Positions 30,930 through 43,141 of a stretch of DNA of 64,000 bases are shown here, piece by piece. The stretch lies in contig OX595993.1 in assembly GCA_951394045.1 (NCBI GenBank), positions 2,418,001-2,482,000 of the forward strand, written 5' to 3'. The stretch's first letter is position 1, and every line of letters starts with the position of its first letter. A program made the translations under genes and the position numbers. The notes under the pieces are model-generated. The model did no database searches, was not told where the DNA came from, and saw only the letters and a list, made by a program, of their open reading frames with translations. The DNA is from Nitzschia sp. DOCU1. Its lineage: Eukaryota > Bacillariophyta > Bacillariophyceae > Bacillariales > Bacillariaceae.

Positions 30930-33479
30930 ATGGCGTCGTTACGATTTGTTGCTTTGGACTATACTATCTATTGTTGATCAAACGCTCCAAGAACTGGAAT
31001 CGGATCAAGACTTTCAGGCGACGAGACGGCAGTTTCAGACAGTAAGTTGGGCTCGAGAGAATGACTAAAGAAGAACGGACCAAACGGCGACGTGCAAAAG
31101 ACGAATTTGAGAATTCTTTCCCAACGTTTGCAATCTCGTTCGGATAGCAAGGGAAATCCAGCTTGATTTTCAACTTATGGATCGATGCAACTTAGCGACC
31201 AATGCAACCTTACAGTTTTGCAGGAACTCGGCAAAGAAGATCTTGGCAGGTTTCTCAGAGAAAACAGACTTAGAGTATTTAGGAAAATCGGGATCCGTCG
31301 CTCCGATTGGATCGAGTCTACAATACAATCCGCTGGATGCCTTTAGGCCGAAACCCCAATCCAAGCTCCAAGAGCACTACAAGATTCGACTAGCCGACAA
31401 CTTTGGAATCTTATTCAACAGCCTATTCACAAGCGATTCGCAGACTTTCTGCACCGTCGAATGGAACTCGAAGAGTACATGAACCTGCTAGTGCGGAATT
31501 TCAACAAAGATACGGTCGAGAATCTCATGTGTTTTGGATACTGTAAGCGGTGGATCTCGTTTGCTAGTCGAGGAAAGCATGGGCTGGAATCATTCACACT
31601 ATCGACGATTTTCGCACAGATCTACGACTGCGGCTGGAACCAACAGCTTGGAATGGGGCTTGTTTTTACCGGTGGTCGAAACTGGGCCTAAAAATCGTTT
31701 TGGGCTGTGGCGTAGTACGGCAGTTCTTATGTTTGTTGTGGGCTTTGTGCAGGATTATCGAATGGGTGACTTGTCGTCGCCGGGTGTAGCCTACTGAACA
31801 TTGGATGAGCATCTCCTTCATGCCTACTTTCAATCTTATGGATCCAGACACAGCAGAACCTGATCCGCAGAGGCTTCCCATGTCCAACGCTGTACTGGTC
31901 GAACACGAGTGCAGCAGTTTAGCTACTGATTCGAGTGATGATGACGATGCCATTACGGATGGGCACAGCGGGTGCGACTTTTCTCGTCAATACACTGCGA
32001 CAAGGCCATCCAGTTTTCTCGAAGTTATCGCATTGTATTTGCAACAGAACAAGATGCCCTTCCACTACGCCGACTGCTGGGCACCTGTGGAACAACCAAA
32101 TACCTTGAGTTCCGGCGAAGGCCTTGTTGACAATGAGAACGGGACAGAAATTCGGCTAATTCATGCCGGTTCAACGACAAGGACCGACGCACCTTGGGAA
32201 ATACTCATGTCCATGGAGGCTTTTGGGGAGTTTAATGGCAATGTAACTTTTGAGTCGGGCAGAGGTCTTCCGGGCCGAACCTACGAGTCCGGAAAGCCAC
32301 AATGGGAGTACGACCTTGGTTGTGCCAAATCTTGGTCCAACCCGCAAGTGGAGGGAGCGATCGCCAACGGTATCAAGTCTGCGGCAGCTATACCGATAGA
32401 TTGTGCGGGTGTGGGACGAATGGTCGTTGCACTTTACAGCCCCAATAACATCCAAAAGGACGTTTCGTTGCTTTACCGCATGAAGAGTTACCTTTCGTGA
32501 TTTGCTCCAAGGCCAGCATGGAATCTTGTTATTGACATCAATGCGCCAACACAAACAGACGAAGAATCATCGTCACCTTTCGATGACAAAATATCCAAGG
32601 CGCTAGGAGAAAAGGACCCCGTGGGGCCTCTAGGCTCAGGAACGGCTCAAATCCCATTCCCATGGAATCCCATGACGCCTCTTGTGGAGTCCCAAGTAGC
32701 AGACGCCACGACAAAGAGACTATCTGAGAACCCGCTGGACCTACCTCCTAAAGGCTGATGAAACATCGTCATCAAACGTCGTTGATGATGAAGGTAGTAC
32801 ACAGGCGGAGATCATAGAGCTGTTGGAAAGACAGTTGAATGAGACCAGGCGAGCGTTATCGTCGACGAGTGCAACATTCGTTTTTCATGACGATGACGAA
32901 GAAACGAGGCGAATTCGGGCGCTGCAATACTTCCTGGGAATGCCAGTTTCACTGCGTTCCAAACCGGACAAGGACACCTTCGAAACTCTGGAAAGCAGTT
33001 ATCGGGCATACTGTTGTAGCAAACGTCATGCTGGTGCCGATCTGGTTCGACTCCTCGTCACGGAATACATGTGTCTCGATTCTTCAACAGCGTCAATGAT
33101 GGCATTGACAATGATGGCGCCTCCTCCCCCTGTTTGTAGTTTACCCCCAAGCTCCTCTTTGTCCCAAGCCCCTATCATTGTTCTACCATCGTCGGACAGC
33201 AGGCGGCGGCAAAGTGGTAGCAGTGCTACCGGCCTGGCAAAGCCTCCGCCTATGGCTCACTCTTGCGACTTGTTCTTGATGGCGGGACCACGAGGATCAT
33301 CAGTCAGCAACATTGGATACGATTCTCTCCTCGAACTCTGCAACGGTCGGGCGGCCGTTCCCAGACCTACGCTACTACTAGCTAATGGAACGATTCGCGG
33401 CCAACATCAACAAGTGGTAGGACGGTGTCGCCACAACAAATATCAGGGAATGAGACATTACATAGTTGTTACTAGCTAA
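30930..33479 (+). pseudogene. GAF-like protein, unit B copy, interrupted
   Basis: Same structure as the copy at 12883-15315. The 474 nt corresponding to 13111-13584 in A are replaced by an ArsS-like fragment and filler (31163-31835). The GAF-like part is open from 31805 to a TGA at 32498-32500; the TAG present in A is TAC here, showing that A's stop is derived. The 3' part (to 33479) is separated by the same 4-nt insertion as in A near 32745. There is no 86-nt duplication. Confidence 0.65.
31164..31683 (+). pseudogene. ArsS-like (arsenosugar biosynthesis radical SAM) fragment, unit B
   Basis: Reading across frames gives CNLTVLQELGKEDLGRFLRE, then LQYNPLDAFRPKPQSKLQEH followed by YKIRLADNFGILFNSLFT, then KRFADFLHRRMELEEYMNLL with VRNFNKDTVENLMC, and IYDCGWNQQLGMGL. 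This series matches the order I know for ArsS-type proteins (DRCNLTVL..., YNP.GAFLPPPQ, FGI.FN.LFT, RFADFL, LMCR, YDCDFNQ). ArsS converts methylated arsenic to arsenosugar precursors. The CxxxCxxC cluster region and several segments are missing and the frame changes at least twice, so it is a pseudogene fragment lodged inside the GAF-like gene. 31684-31835 is unrecognised filler. Confidence 0.6.
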
Positions 33480-34767
33480 AAGTAGTCATGATTGTTGCTG
33501 CTGACAGTACGTTCTTTACTATCCCTCCGATAGAAAGAACGAGAGCCCACGTGGATACTCGTATTATCGTGATACCGTCGCTTGTAGAAGTGAGAAAGCT
33601 GCGGTCGTCTGGCTTACGTAACCACAGAAGCTAGAACAAAAGTAAGACAAGGGAGCTAGCAGTAGTCTGCAGTCGTAGCTACCGTAGTAGCCAGCTATCT
33701 ACGTACTCTGCTGCAATGCTTTGCACTACTATCGGCTCTATTTGTCGCTGAGGGAATTGAGATTCGATAAGTGCCCCCAGTACGAAAGCGGTTGTTGCGA
33801 AATCGCTTGTTGTAAAATCTTGAGTCACCAAATTGCGAGTAGTGAAATCTCTGGAAATCGCATTGCATCCCCTCGGCTGCCTCCAAGAGAGCATATGCAT
33901 TTACTTAAAGGGAAATTGATCTTGAGTGATTTTGATTACCTCGACTGCTTACACATAAATTTATAGTGAAATCACGGCGGGCGACAATCTTCCCTCTATT
34001 ACAATCTAACTTTGCTTACACTTTTTGGCAAGGTCGCTCTTTACAATATTGTACTTTATATTGACATTGACTCTAGATTAAATTTTCATGGTCTCCTTTT
34101 GATCACAGAGTGAGTTAGCGTCATCTAAAAAACGAACTCACGATAGACCGCGTGGCCGACCGTTTTTCCCATGGGTCGATGAGGGCATTGAAAAAGGGCT
34201 ACTAAGTTTCTAACTACCTATCGTAATTTGACAAAACTTTACAAACGTCTTCAAATCAACCATAGCTTGCCGTTTACAGCTTGGGTGTGATTGTAGCATC
34301 CAGCTGGACAGCGATCGGCCCACTTCTCTAGCTTGCTATCTTTCTGATGTAGTCCGTCTAGTCGACGAGCAGAATTCGTAAGGCATATCAATCGTGTTTA
34401 ACAAACAGCGTCAAATGTTTTCTAGCTTATGCCCTTGCCTCAGAAACCATATTCTGTGGATTTGGCGAACTGGCGGATGATGAATGTGGATTACTTTCAG
34501 CCACCGTGGGGCTTCATCGTGGGAAAAATCACGAAACTGCTTCATCGTGGGAAAAATCACGAAACTGCTCGCAAACCACAGCAGAAACGGCTCGGATCTC
34601 CGCATTCCTTCCAACAAATGCATCACTTTTTCACTCAATCGACCTCACTTTTTTGCGAAGGGAGCAATCCGCATCGTACGATGATCAGCTTTCTTCATCA
34701 ACTTTCTTTTCACTCTGCTATGAACAGACCTCTACTGCGGCGATCACTATCATTTTGATGGTGCGGC

Positions 34768-35295
34768 TCAGCTGTAGCGAGATAACAGCCTGAAGGAGGA
34801 GAAATCCATGGTGAAGGTCCGGTTTGTGCCGGACCGCCCTGGAACACTCGTCCTGAAGGAAGCCAATATTGGGGGTGTACGTGGACTCAGTCTCTGGAGA
34901 GCCCTCCGGATTCGGTTGAACCATGACGCTAGCTCCCTGAGGCAAACGGAGCCGAAGCAGACCCTGGAAGAAAGTTGTTGGATGAAATGTTTGATTGTTG
35001 TGTTGGTGTTGGCGGAGGAATGATTCATGTGGTGGCGCCCTTCGGAACGGAACGTGCACTCCAAACTTGCGTTTTTGCGACTTGACGGTGCCGTTTGATC
35101 ATATTTCTTTCCCGCAGTGCTACTCACCTTGTTCTTTCCTCCTTTTGCAGGCGTCTGGCGTTGTTCTACAATACCAACATTTTCCAGAGCAACGATCCTG
35201 ATCCGTGATCTCGACCCCGATTCCGATTCTCCCCGCACACAAACAGCCTGATCAACGCAACCGGTTTGTGGTTCCGGTTTTAAAACGTCCTCCAC
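34768..35295 (-). CDS. Hypothetical 175-residue ORF, unit B
   Basis: Copy of the frame at 16560-17087, same length with a few substitutions. Doubtful coding status for the same reasons. Confidence 0.2.
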   Translation of the reverse strand: MEDVLKPEPQTGCVDQAVCVRGESESGSRSRIRIVALENVGIVEQRQTPAKGGKNKVSSTAGKKYDQTAPSSRKNASLECTFRSEGRHHMNHSSANTNTTIKHFIQQLSSRVCFGSVCLRELASWFNRIRRALQRLSPRTPPILASFRTSVPGRSGTNRTFTMDFSSFRLLSRYS

Positions 35296-35769
35296 TCGCG
35301 TACGTGTCTCGTCGCGGAGAGTTTAAGTGTAACCTGTGCTGGTGCGTGGAGAATTGGAATCGGCTACGCCGTCGAGTGAAGTGGATTGTTGTCTCTACCG
35401 GGCGGAGCAGCTGTGGCCCACCCCCTCCGAAATCGAACTGCTTTGACGTAGCGGTGGGGCTCAGTAACTTTTTGTGTGAGAACACAAAAACGAAGCCAAA
35501 AGTTCGATGAATAGATAGATGATAAATCTACCGGTAGAGAAGTAGCTAGCTAGGTTGCATCGTTTCTCGCACGATACATAACATATTATTGCTCCGAACA
35601 AAATACGTTCTAGTCCTACTATTATTTCAAATCGGTTCTTGGCGACGCTTCCGTTTTGAGTATCATATTTTTCTTCGCAAACAGTGGTCCCGCACTCTTG
35701 TGCTTGAATTGGTGATGATCACTCTCGTCGTCTTCAGCAGGCATTATCAAATTAATGGTCGTTTGTGCC

Positions 35770-36149
35770 TCATTTGAGTTTCTCCGCTTCGGCAGCATCC
35801 ATGTTGAAGACTTGTTCCAAAGAGGTCTGACTGACTCCATAGTCATCCAAAAGGAGACGTTCCTTGTTCGCTTCCAAACTGGCAAAGATACTCGAAATCT
35901 TCACACCCTCCGAGTTGACTTCGTATCGGACCTTGGTATCCTGGCGCTCCCGGAAAATATTGGAGGCATACGAAGTTACGATGTACTCCGCAATCTTTCG
36001 GATCCTCAACTCTACGGTCGCAAAGGCGGCGAGTTCGGCAAGGGTTACTCCCGCCGGTGAAGTCGCACTCTTGTGAATATTGTAACCAATGGGATTCTGG
36101 TCGTTGATGACAGAAGATAGGTAGGTATCACCCGTCAATTCAACCTTTT
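35770..36149 (-). pseudogene. ABCA transporter tail fragment, unit B
   Basis: Same as 17562-17941, with Asn to Ser in RYEVNSEGVKI and the same early stop. Only the C-terminal regulatory tail is present. Confidence 0.58.
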
Positions 36150-36575
36150 GGCTCTTGGGAGACGGCGAGGCACCGTTGCGCACTGGTTTCTTTGTGTCGT
36201 GAGAGAAATGAGGTGCGTCCAACTCGTCGTCAACCGCATCAATCTTTCGAGGCCGGCCACGTTTTCTGTGGCTGTAGAAGAAATCAAACCATTGCTCTCC
36301 AAATACAACCGCTTGTTTTGGGGGATGGCACCCAGAAACGAATCAAGCTTTCGCGGGGGTCCTCGCTTGCGGCGTCCAGTGTCATAGATTCGATCCGCTT
36401 GCTCCACGAACCGCGGGGGCGGAGCACTCTTGCGGCGTCCAGAATGCTCCATCGTCTTTCCGCTGCTTTGATGATGATTGCCATCTCCGGTTTTTGCTGC
36501 CGCATCCTTGGCATCATCAGCTTGGATCAACTCCAGAAGCTCGTCAGGCTGCAAGTCCTCGTTGTCGCCATCCAC
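36135..36575 (-). pseudogene. AT-hook protein fragment, unit B
   Basis: Copy of 17927-18367; the 146-residue frame is unchanged in length and includes RRKRGPPRKLDSFLG. Confidence 0.5.
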
Positions 36576-37314
36576 ATACTCGACACCACAGTACTACAGG
36601 GGTCTCATCGGTCGGCAATCGGATGACTTTGCCCTTGAATAGTCCGTGTTTGGCAAAGTTCTTGTAAAAGGTAGTTCCGAGTTTGATGGAAGTGGCGTCC
36701 TCGAATGTTTGGCGGAGTTCTTGATGGAAGTGGCGTCGTTCGACGAGGGCTTGTTGGGATCAGAAGAAAAATGAGCTTGTGAAGGGCGTCACGTACACGT
36801 TCGAGATCGTCAGCCTGCTCTTCAAACTCGTCGTCGCTTATCAAGGGCTTTCGGGTGAGAGCAGCTGGAGTAGGTTTAATAGGACCGGCATTCTTGTCGT
36901 TCGACGCGGCAGCATTTGATGTGGCAAATCGGACACCTCGTCGTTGGGATCAGAAGAAACGATGAGCTTGTGAAGCGCATCAAGGACATGTTCGAGATCG
37001 TCAGCCTACTCTTCAAACTCGTCGTCGCTTATCAAGGGCTTTGGGGGGAGAGCAGCTGGAGTAGGTTTTATAGGACCGACATTATTGTCGTTCGACGCCG
37101 CAACATTTGAGGTGACAAAAGCCACCCCAGGCTCTTTGGAATCGGACACCTCGTCCTCTCTATCGGCCTCGGTAACTGATGGTGTCAGGCGTGGCCGTCC
37201 AATCCCACCATTTTCAAAACGCCGCCTCTATCTTCAGTCGAGTTCGTGTATGCAGATGGAGCTGGATCGTCGTCCTTCGTCTCTTCAATCCGAGGTCTAG
37301 TAGTATCCTCATGG

Positions 37315-37548
37315 TCACAACCGCCCTTGACTGCCGACGTCCCAGCCTCGGCACAGGTAGCAACCGAAGGACCCTCTGCCAGGTCGGGGGCCGGCGACCA
37401 ATGGTGTTTCTTTACCAATGGGCGCACACGTTTCGCAATACCAATCTTCTTCAGGGATCCCGGGCAGGCCGACACATTTTGTATGCACAACGTTGGAACA
37501 GCCGTCGCAGCACAAAACATCCCCGCTCAGCCGCAAATAGTGAACCAA
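37315..37548 (-). pseudogene. PHD zinc-finger fragment, unit B
   Basis: Copy of 19107-19340 with identical visible finger residues (CCDGC, HTKC, WYCETC) and the same missing first Cys pair, so the damage predates duplication of A and B. Confidence 0.68.
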
Positions 37549-37691
37549 ATATAGCGACCGTCCGTTGGGTCAATCGGAAACACATCTTTATGAACTTTGC
37601 TCCAAGTCACACGGTTTGAAATGCCAGAGCGTCCGCTTGCTGGTGGAGGTAGTTAGCTTTTTCAAGAGCCTTTCAAGCAGTTTCCAGTTGC

Positions 37692-38978
37692 TCAGATGGG
37701 TCGATGGTAGCGTCTCCTCCATTTCGTTCTTGTCATCGTCGTGTCTCTGTTCCAACGATTACCCAGCTGGATTCTCGTCGGGCGCTGACGTCGGGTTAAC
37801 ATCAACGAGCTGAGAATCTTTGTACGTGCTAGCAGGCCATCAATACCTCCCATATTCGGCCAGTTCGCAATAAAATCAAAATCAGGATTGCCACGCATCA
37901 CATGGCAAGAATAAAAGCCACTCCCTTGGATTTGGCAGCAGACGCAAGGTGCGCGCCTTCCGGGACGACGCAACATGACTTAAGCCAGCCCATCGTCGTT
38001 CGAGAAATCTTTGAATCGAAACATTATATGGTCAAGTACTTCAGCGGAGGCAGGATTCTTGACTCTCACGCGGGCGTCGTCCAAGATATATCGTATTTGC
38101 TGGGCAGCGGCTTTCTTGGCCGAGTCGTCGGCAATAGTAGCTTCTGTGTCGGAGGCTGCATTTGGGTCGGCAGGACGGGAAGATTGCTTGATTTTTCCAC
38201 GTGGCGAGTTTCGTTGAGCTCTAAACAGAGGGAAGGGAAAGCCATCATTGATTTATAGTTCGACATGACCTGCTTTCTCGGGTCGTCCTCAAACGTATCG
38301 ACTACCCATGGGAGCCAGTAGTGGGAGCTCGCCAATATCCCCCGGAATGCTATATCTTCGTCGGTTGTCAGGATACCACGAGTATTGACCGGTTTGTCGA
38401 CTTCTCGCGCACTGTCCGACGAAAGTAAATCTTCGAACGTAGGCAAGGACCCTTCCCGAGTGTGATGACAACCGGATGGTCCCATTCTGAGCATTCTCCA
38501 AGCAAAATCTCCGGTCGATATAATCCGGTTCCATTCCGCTGAGACAAAGGGCGACGGATATTCTGGTAGAAATGACTCGTGCCAAATGGTGCAATAAGAC
38601 ATCATCGGGATAGGCAAGGACCGGTTCCCGAGTGTGATGACAACCGGATGGTCCCATTCTGAGCATTCTCCAAGCAAAATGTCCGGTCGATATAATCCGG
38701 ATCCATTCCACTGAGACAAAGACGTTTCAGAATATCGAAGCACTTTAGCAAGGAGCGCACAGAGTCGACTGAAATGCCAAACACGGAGGGCGATGGATAT
38801 TCTGGAAGGTGGCTTCCGGAAGGATCAAATCCTCGTCGACAGGGTCTTGAACTCCGTTTGGCCAGCTTGGTCGCAGGAAAGACGACGACTCCGGCATCCA
38901 GCAAATAGTATATACGCCATTAGCCCATTCGTATTGAAAGCGTAGCCGAATGACCAAAACTGGGGACGCTACCGATAG
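37692..38978 (-). pseudogene. Unrecognised fragments upstream of the PHD finger, unit B
   Basis: Copy of 19484-20770, with the CVCC motif frame and the internally duplicated 225-residue region. One base change near 37980 shortens the CVCC frame. No family recognised. Confidence 0.3.
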
Positions 38979-39244
38979 GGTCGGTTCTCGGCGACGCTTC
39001 CTTTTTGCGCATCATGTACATCACTCTCTACTTTGTCGTCAGGTTCGGCTTGTTCGCTTCGTCGTCGTACTTTGGATTGCAATCAATTGGGTGGATACAT
39101 CTCCTCAGAAACTTGAATCATATACCGAAAGGCCACGGGCAAGAACGAACGAACTTTGCTTCCCCGTCTCCTAACCCAGTGTATTCTCCTCTTGGTGCAA
39201 AAGAATAGGCATTACCAAGATCCAGCGTGGTATACAATAGAAGG

Positions 39245-39335
39245 GCCATGATGTTTTTGTCCTCGGAAACTTGAATCCTATACCGAAAGGCGACGTGCAA
39301 GAACGAACGAACTTTGCTTCCCCGTCAAAGGAATG
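39245..39335. repeat. Local replacement in unit B by a nearby sequence
   Basis: Where A and C have CATTGCCCGAGACACCGTAC and following bases, B has a second diverged copy of the nearby AACTTGAATCATATACCGAA...GAACGAACGAACTTTGCTTC block (about 39105-39170). This is a short-range duplication or conversion unique to B. Confidence 0.75.
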
Positions 39336-40155
39336 CGAGAGACGGATACCGGTCGGGCACCCAAAAATCGACAGGATCGACGGTAGCCCGCCGCAATGAT
39401 CAATATAACCGACAGGATCGACGGTAGCCCGCAATGGACTATTGAACATCCCTGTTATCTCATGGTCCCTTTCTTTAACTTGCACAAATTGAGATTGGAT
39501 AAGTTTACAGTGCAAAACTGGGTAACCTTCAAGTCGGGAGCCTGGGCTGGATTGATCGACAAAGGTATTCATGGATGGGATTCTTGACGGAATGTTGGCA
39601 GATTCGAGGTGGCTCGGCCTTTGGAACGCCGGGAAATCTTGCTGGCAATACTCGGCACTAGGAATCTTCACTCACATTTGCCAGAGCCGGCTCAGGCGTC
39701 CGTTGCAAACAACTGACTCCGTCTTTGTCTTTTAGCATCCTGATGTCTGGCAGAGAATAGACGTGTGGGGCTACCCCACCAAGTCAAGACATTAGCTCGG
39801 GCCTCTGCACTTGTAGATCGACGGGGCGCCTCGTTCCCGCACATTGTTGTTCGCAGCTGGTGGATGATAGACAAAGGTCGATCTCCGGGCATTGTGTGAA
39901 AGTCGTTTGCTCTCAAGCAATTTATCAAGTCCACCATGAAGCTGTCCATGACTTCAATTCCCTTTTTCAGATGTTTTTTTAAGCTCTTGCTCCACATGCT
40001 CTATGGTTGGGCGTCGAGAAGCATAATGATGCCACGAAGATTCCACTACCGGTAGGGCCTTCCATTCTTTTGTCCAAGCAGCCTTGGGTGATGTCAAAAA
40101 CAGAGTCAATTTTGTTCGTCGACAAGTGCATAATTGCTGGTGCTGTTAGCAACGA

Positions 40156-40999
40156 CTAGAATTTTGGGCCGCCGCTGATACGTATCATTCCAGACCAGCC
40201 GCTGTAACTTGTCCATCGTCACCCTCCTCAAAAGCTTTTTCAAATTCAGTATTTCCCAAAATAGCAGGGCAAAAGAATAACAATCGCATTTGGCGTCATA
40301 TAGTTTGTCTGTTGCGACTTCTGGTGCCACTAAATAGCAGAATTCAATCAACAGCAACGGCAAGAGTTAATTTCAAGAACGGCGTGGATTTGATACACAA
40401 GCATCACGCATGGCTCCTCGGCACTTACTAGATCGGGGCGAACCACACATGGCTGTCAATTTCCAAGGGCCCTCCGTTCCGTCTTGTGGAATTCCCTTGG
40501 CCAAGCCCAGATCAAAGATTCTGATGTCATCACGCTAGGTAGTAGAAGAACATTATATGAAAGGAGCGAGCGCACGAGGCAACAAGACACAGTTAGACTC
40601 GCCCCCAAATGGTTTCTGCCAAAGCGATAGTACTCACAATATCGAATCCAATATTATCCGGCTTCAAATCGCGATGCATAATATGATGCTTATGCAAATG
40701 CGCTACTGCCGACGCCAAATCAAAGGCCGCCCATAGTCGATCCACCGTCTGTTGATGCCGTCGTTTCAAATCTTTGAGTTCTTGTGGCGAGACATTATCA
40801 TGCCGACTACTTTCCAAAATAGCCTCGGCTTCTTGTCGATCTCGTCGGTCGCTACTGCAACAAGGCTTGAAACATGATTGAAACAGGGATCGCCTTGGCA
40901 CGATTCTTCCACTGAGAACATCTCTCCACTTTTGTAGTTTTGTTTCCAAAGTATCATAGAGGCGATCCAAGATGATAAAATAGTAAGGATCGAATCGAT
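40156..40999 (-). pseudogene. Kinase fragment, unit B, first copy
   Basis: Collinear with the unit A kinase piece (HRDLKPDN, DLG, APE, intron signals), but the N-terminal YHPNVIKL segment has been replaced at about 41005 by the start of a second copy. Confidence 0.68.
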
Positions 41000-41009
41000 C
41001 GCCGCTGGG

Positions 41010-41600
41010 AATACAGTATTTCCCAAAATAGCAGGGCAAAAGAATAACAATCGCATTTGGCGTCATATAGTTTGTCTGTTGCGACCTCTGGTGCGAGCGC
41101 ACGAGGCAACAAGAAACAGTTAGACTCGCCCCCAAATGGTTTCTGCCAAAGCGATAATACTCACAATATCGAATCCAATATTATCCGGCTTCAAATCGCG
41201 ATGCATAATATGATGCCTATGCAAATGCGCTACTGCCGACGCCAAATCAAAGGCCGCCCATAGTCGATCCACCGTCTGTTGATGCCGTCGTTTCAAATCT
41301 TTGAGTTCTTGTGGCGAGACATTATCATGCCGACTACTTTCCAAAATAGCCTCGGCTTCTTGTCGATCTCGTCGGTCGCTACTGCAACAAGGCTTGAAAC
41401 ATGATTGAAACAGGGATTGCCTTGGCACGATTCTTCCACTGAGAACATCTCTCCACTTTTGTAGTTTTGTTTCCAAAGTATCATAGAGGCGATCCAAGAT
41501 GATAAAATAGTAAGGATCGAATCGATCGCCGCTGGAAATGACCCGTAATTTGATTACGCTGGGGTGATAGGGGCAAACTGGATAGAATCCGTGTTTCCAG
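41010..41600 (-). pseudogene. Kinase fragment, unit B, second (partial) copy
   Basis: Repeats the catalytic-loop exon (DRLYDTLETKLQKW to HRDLKPDNIGFD) and keeps the N-terminal HPSVIKL-type segment. Downstream of the splice donor it has the junction CTGGTGC/GAGCGCACGAGG, which skips the DLG exon and joins to the APE exon; unit C has the same junction. Confidence 0.68.
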
Positions 41601-41639
41601 ATTCAAATTGAGAATTCCTGGAAAGAGAGAGTCCGGGTT

Positions 41640-43050
41640 AATGGCATATCTTGCATCTCCGGAATAGGGTCGCCGACAATGTGTAGTAATAAATTTGCGA
41701 GCGTCTGTCTGGTCAATGGGCGTTCGATGAGAGCCCAGCGCCTCGTCGCGTTGAAGAGTATTTTCTGGTTCTGTAGTTACATCCAAAATCTCACTCCCAC
41801 TATCGTCCCCATTGCTACTCCTATGACTTGTAGCCAACGCCGTACCCCCCACCCCATGATCCGAGTTTGGCCGCTTCCAACTATTCCATCGTTGTAGAGC
41901 GGCTACAGATGCCCGCTGCCGAACACTGATTTCAGGAATCGAGGAACGGGGCTTGGACAAGCGGGGGTTCACCAAGTTAAAACGATCGAACAAAGACTCC
42001 AGATCAGTCAAAGGGAATGGCTTGGTAATATCATTCGTCGCTCCTGCAGCATCGGCAGACTTGAATTCCTCCAGAGTATGCGTAGTGACAAATACGGTGC
42101 AGTCTTGAGGATTATGGGCAACGATTTTGTTGGAAGCTTCCATCCGCGACAAAACAGGCATCACCATATCCATGAAAATAACGTCAAACGTTTGCGTAAG
42201 ACAAACATCGACAGCCTGTTGGCCATTGTCAACAATGGTGATATACGTAACATTCGCGCGATTCAGAAATTGTCTTCCGCATAAAGAACTTTCAAATTAC
42301 GCACCACTGCGACTGCCTTGGTCTGCTGGTGCTGCGAAACAGTGGACTTTGCATCCTTTGGCTATGTACTGGATTCGTTCTGAGGCTCCAGGAAACTCTT
42401 CTTTCCCTCGCCTGCTGTACCTGACTCGTCGCGTGCTACCGTATTGGATTCGACCGCCTTGCCCGGAGCCGCATCCACAGCGCTTCGACGATTTCTCGTA
42501 CTCAAACCTTCCAAGACAGCCTGAATGGCACTGGTTCGAAAAGGGTTTGGAGAAGAAACCTTTGGCGCCGACAGCTTCCGCTTGGGTCTTGTATTCGTCC
42601 AGAGCATGCGCTGAAACCAAAAGCACGAAAGCCGTGGGATCTCTCTCTACGATTGTCTTGATTGCTTCCATACCGACCATAATCGAGACCTGCATATCCA
42701 TGAATATGCAGGCGAAGGTCGACGTTGCGCAAATATCGACTGCCTTCTGGCCATTGTCCACAATCGTAATGCCGTCAATGCCCGCCCACCCCAACACTCT
42801 GGACAATACGTTTTGATTCACCAGATTGTCCCCGGCATACAAAACTTTGAGATCGCCCTTTGGAGGTGCCAGCTTCATTTTCGATGCTTGTATTCCAGGT
42901 GGCCTGAGCTTTTCCTTTGGAGGGGTCGGAATGGGACTTTTCGAACGGGTGCCGCCTGGAACAAGTTGCCGTCTTGTTAAAAAGATCATCAAGATCGTCA
43001 AAACTCAATCCTCCGTCCAACAAGGAAGTCAAGTCGATGGAGGGATTCAC
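41640..43050 (-). pseudogene. Tandem receiver-domain protein, unit B
   Basis: Copy of 22890-24310. The upstream REC domain is open for 234 residues here (43001-42297), reading through to EYKTQAEAVGAKGFFSKPFS with the conserved Lys, so it shows the domain complete apart from the Gly in place of an acidic residue (LYAGDN). The downstream REC domain has the same internal loss plus a 3-nt deletion near 42186. Confidence 0.75.
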
Positions 43051-43141
43051 TGGGTCGGAATGGGACTTTTCGAACGGGTGTCGCCTTGATCCGAGGCGGA
43101 CCGAGCTAACGGCGGTACAACGACGCTACCATCCGCCTTTT

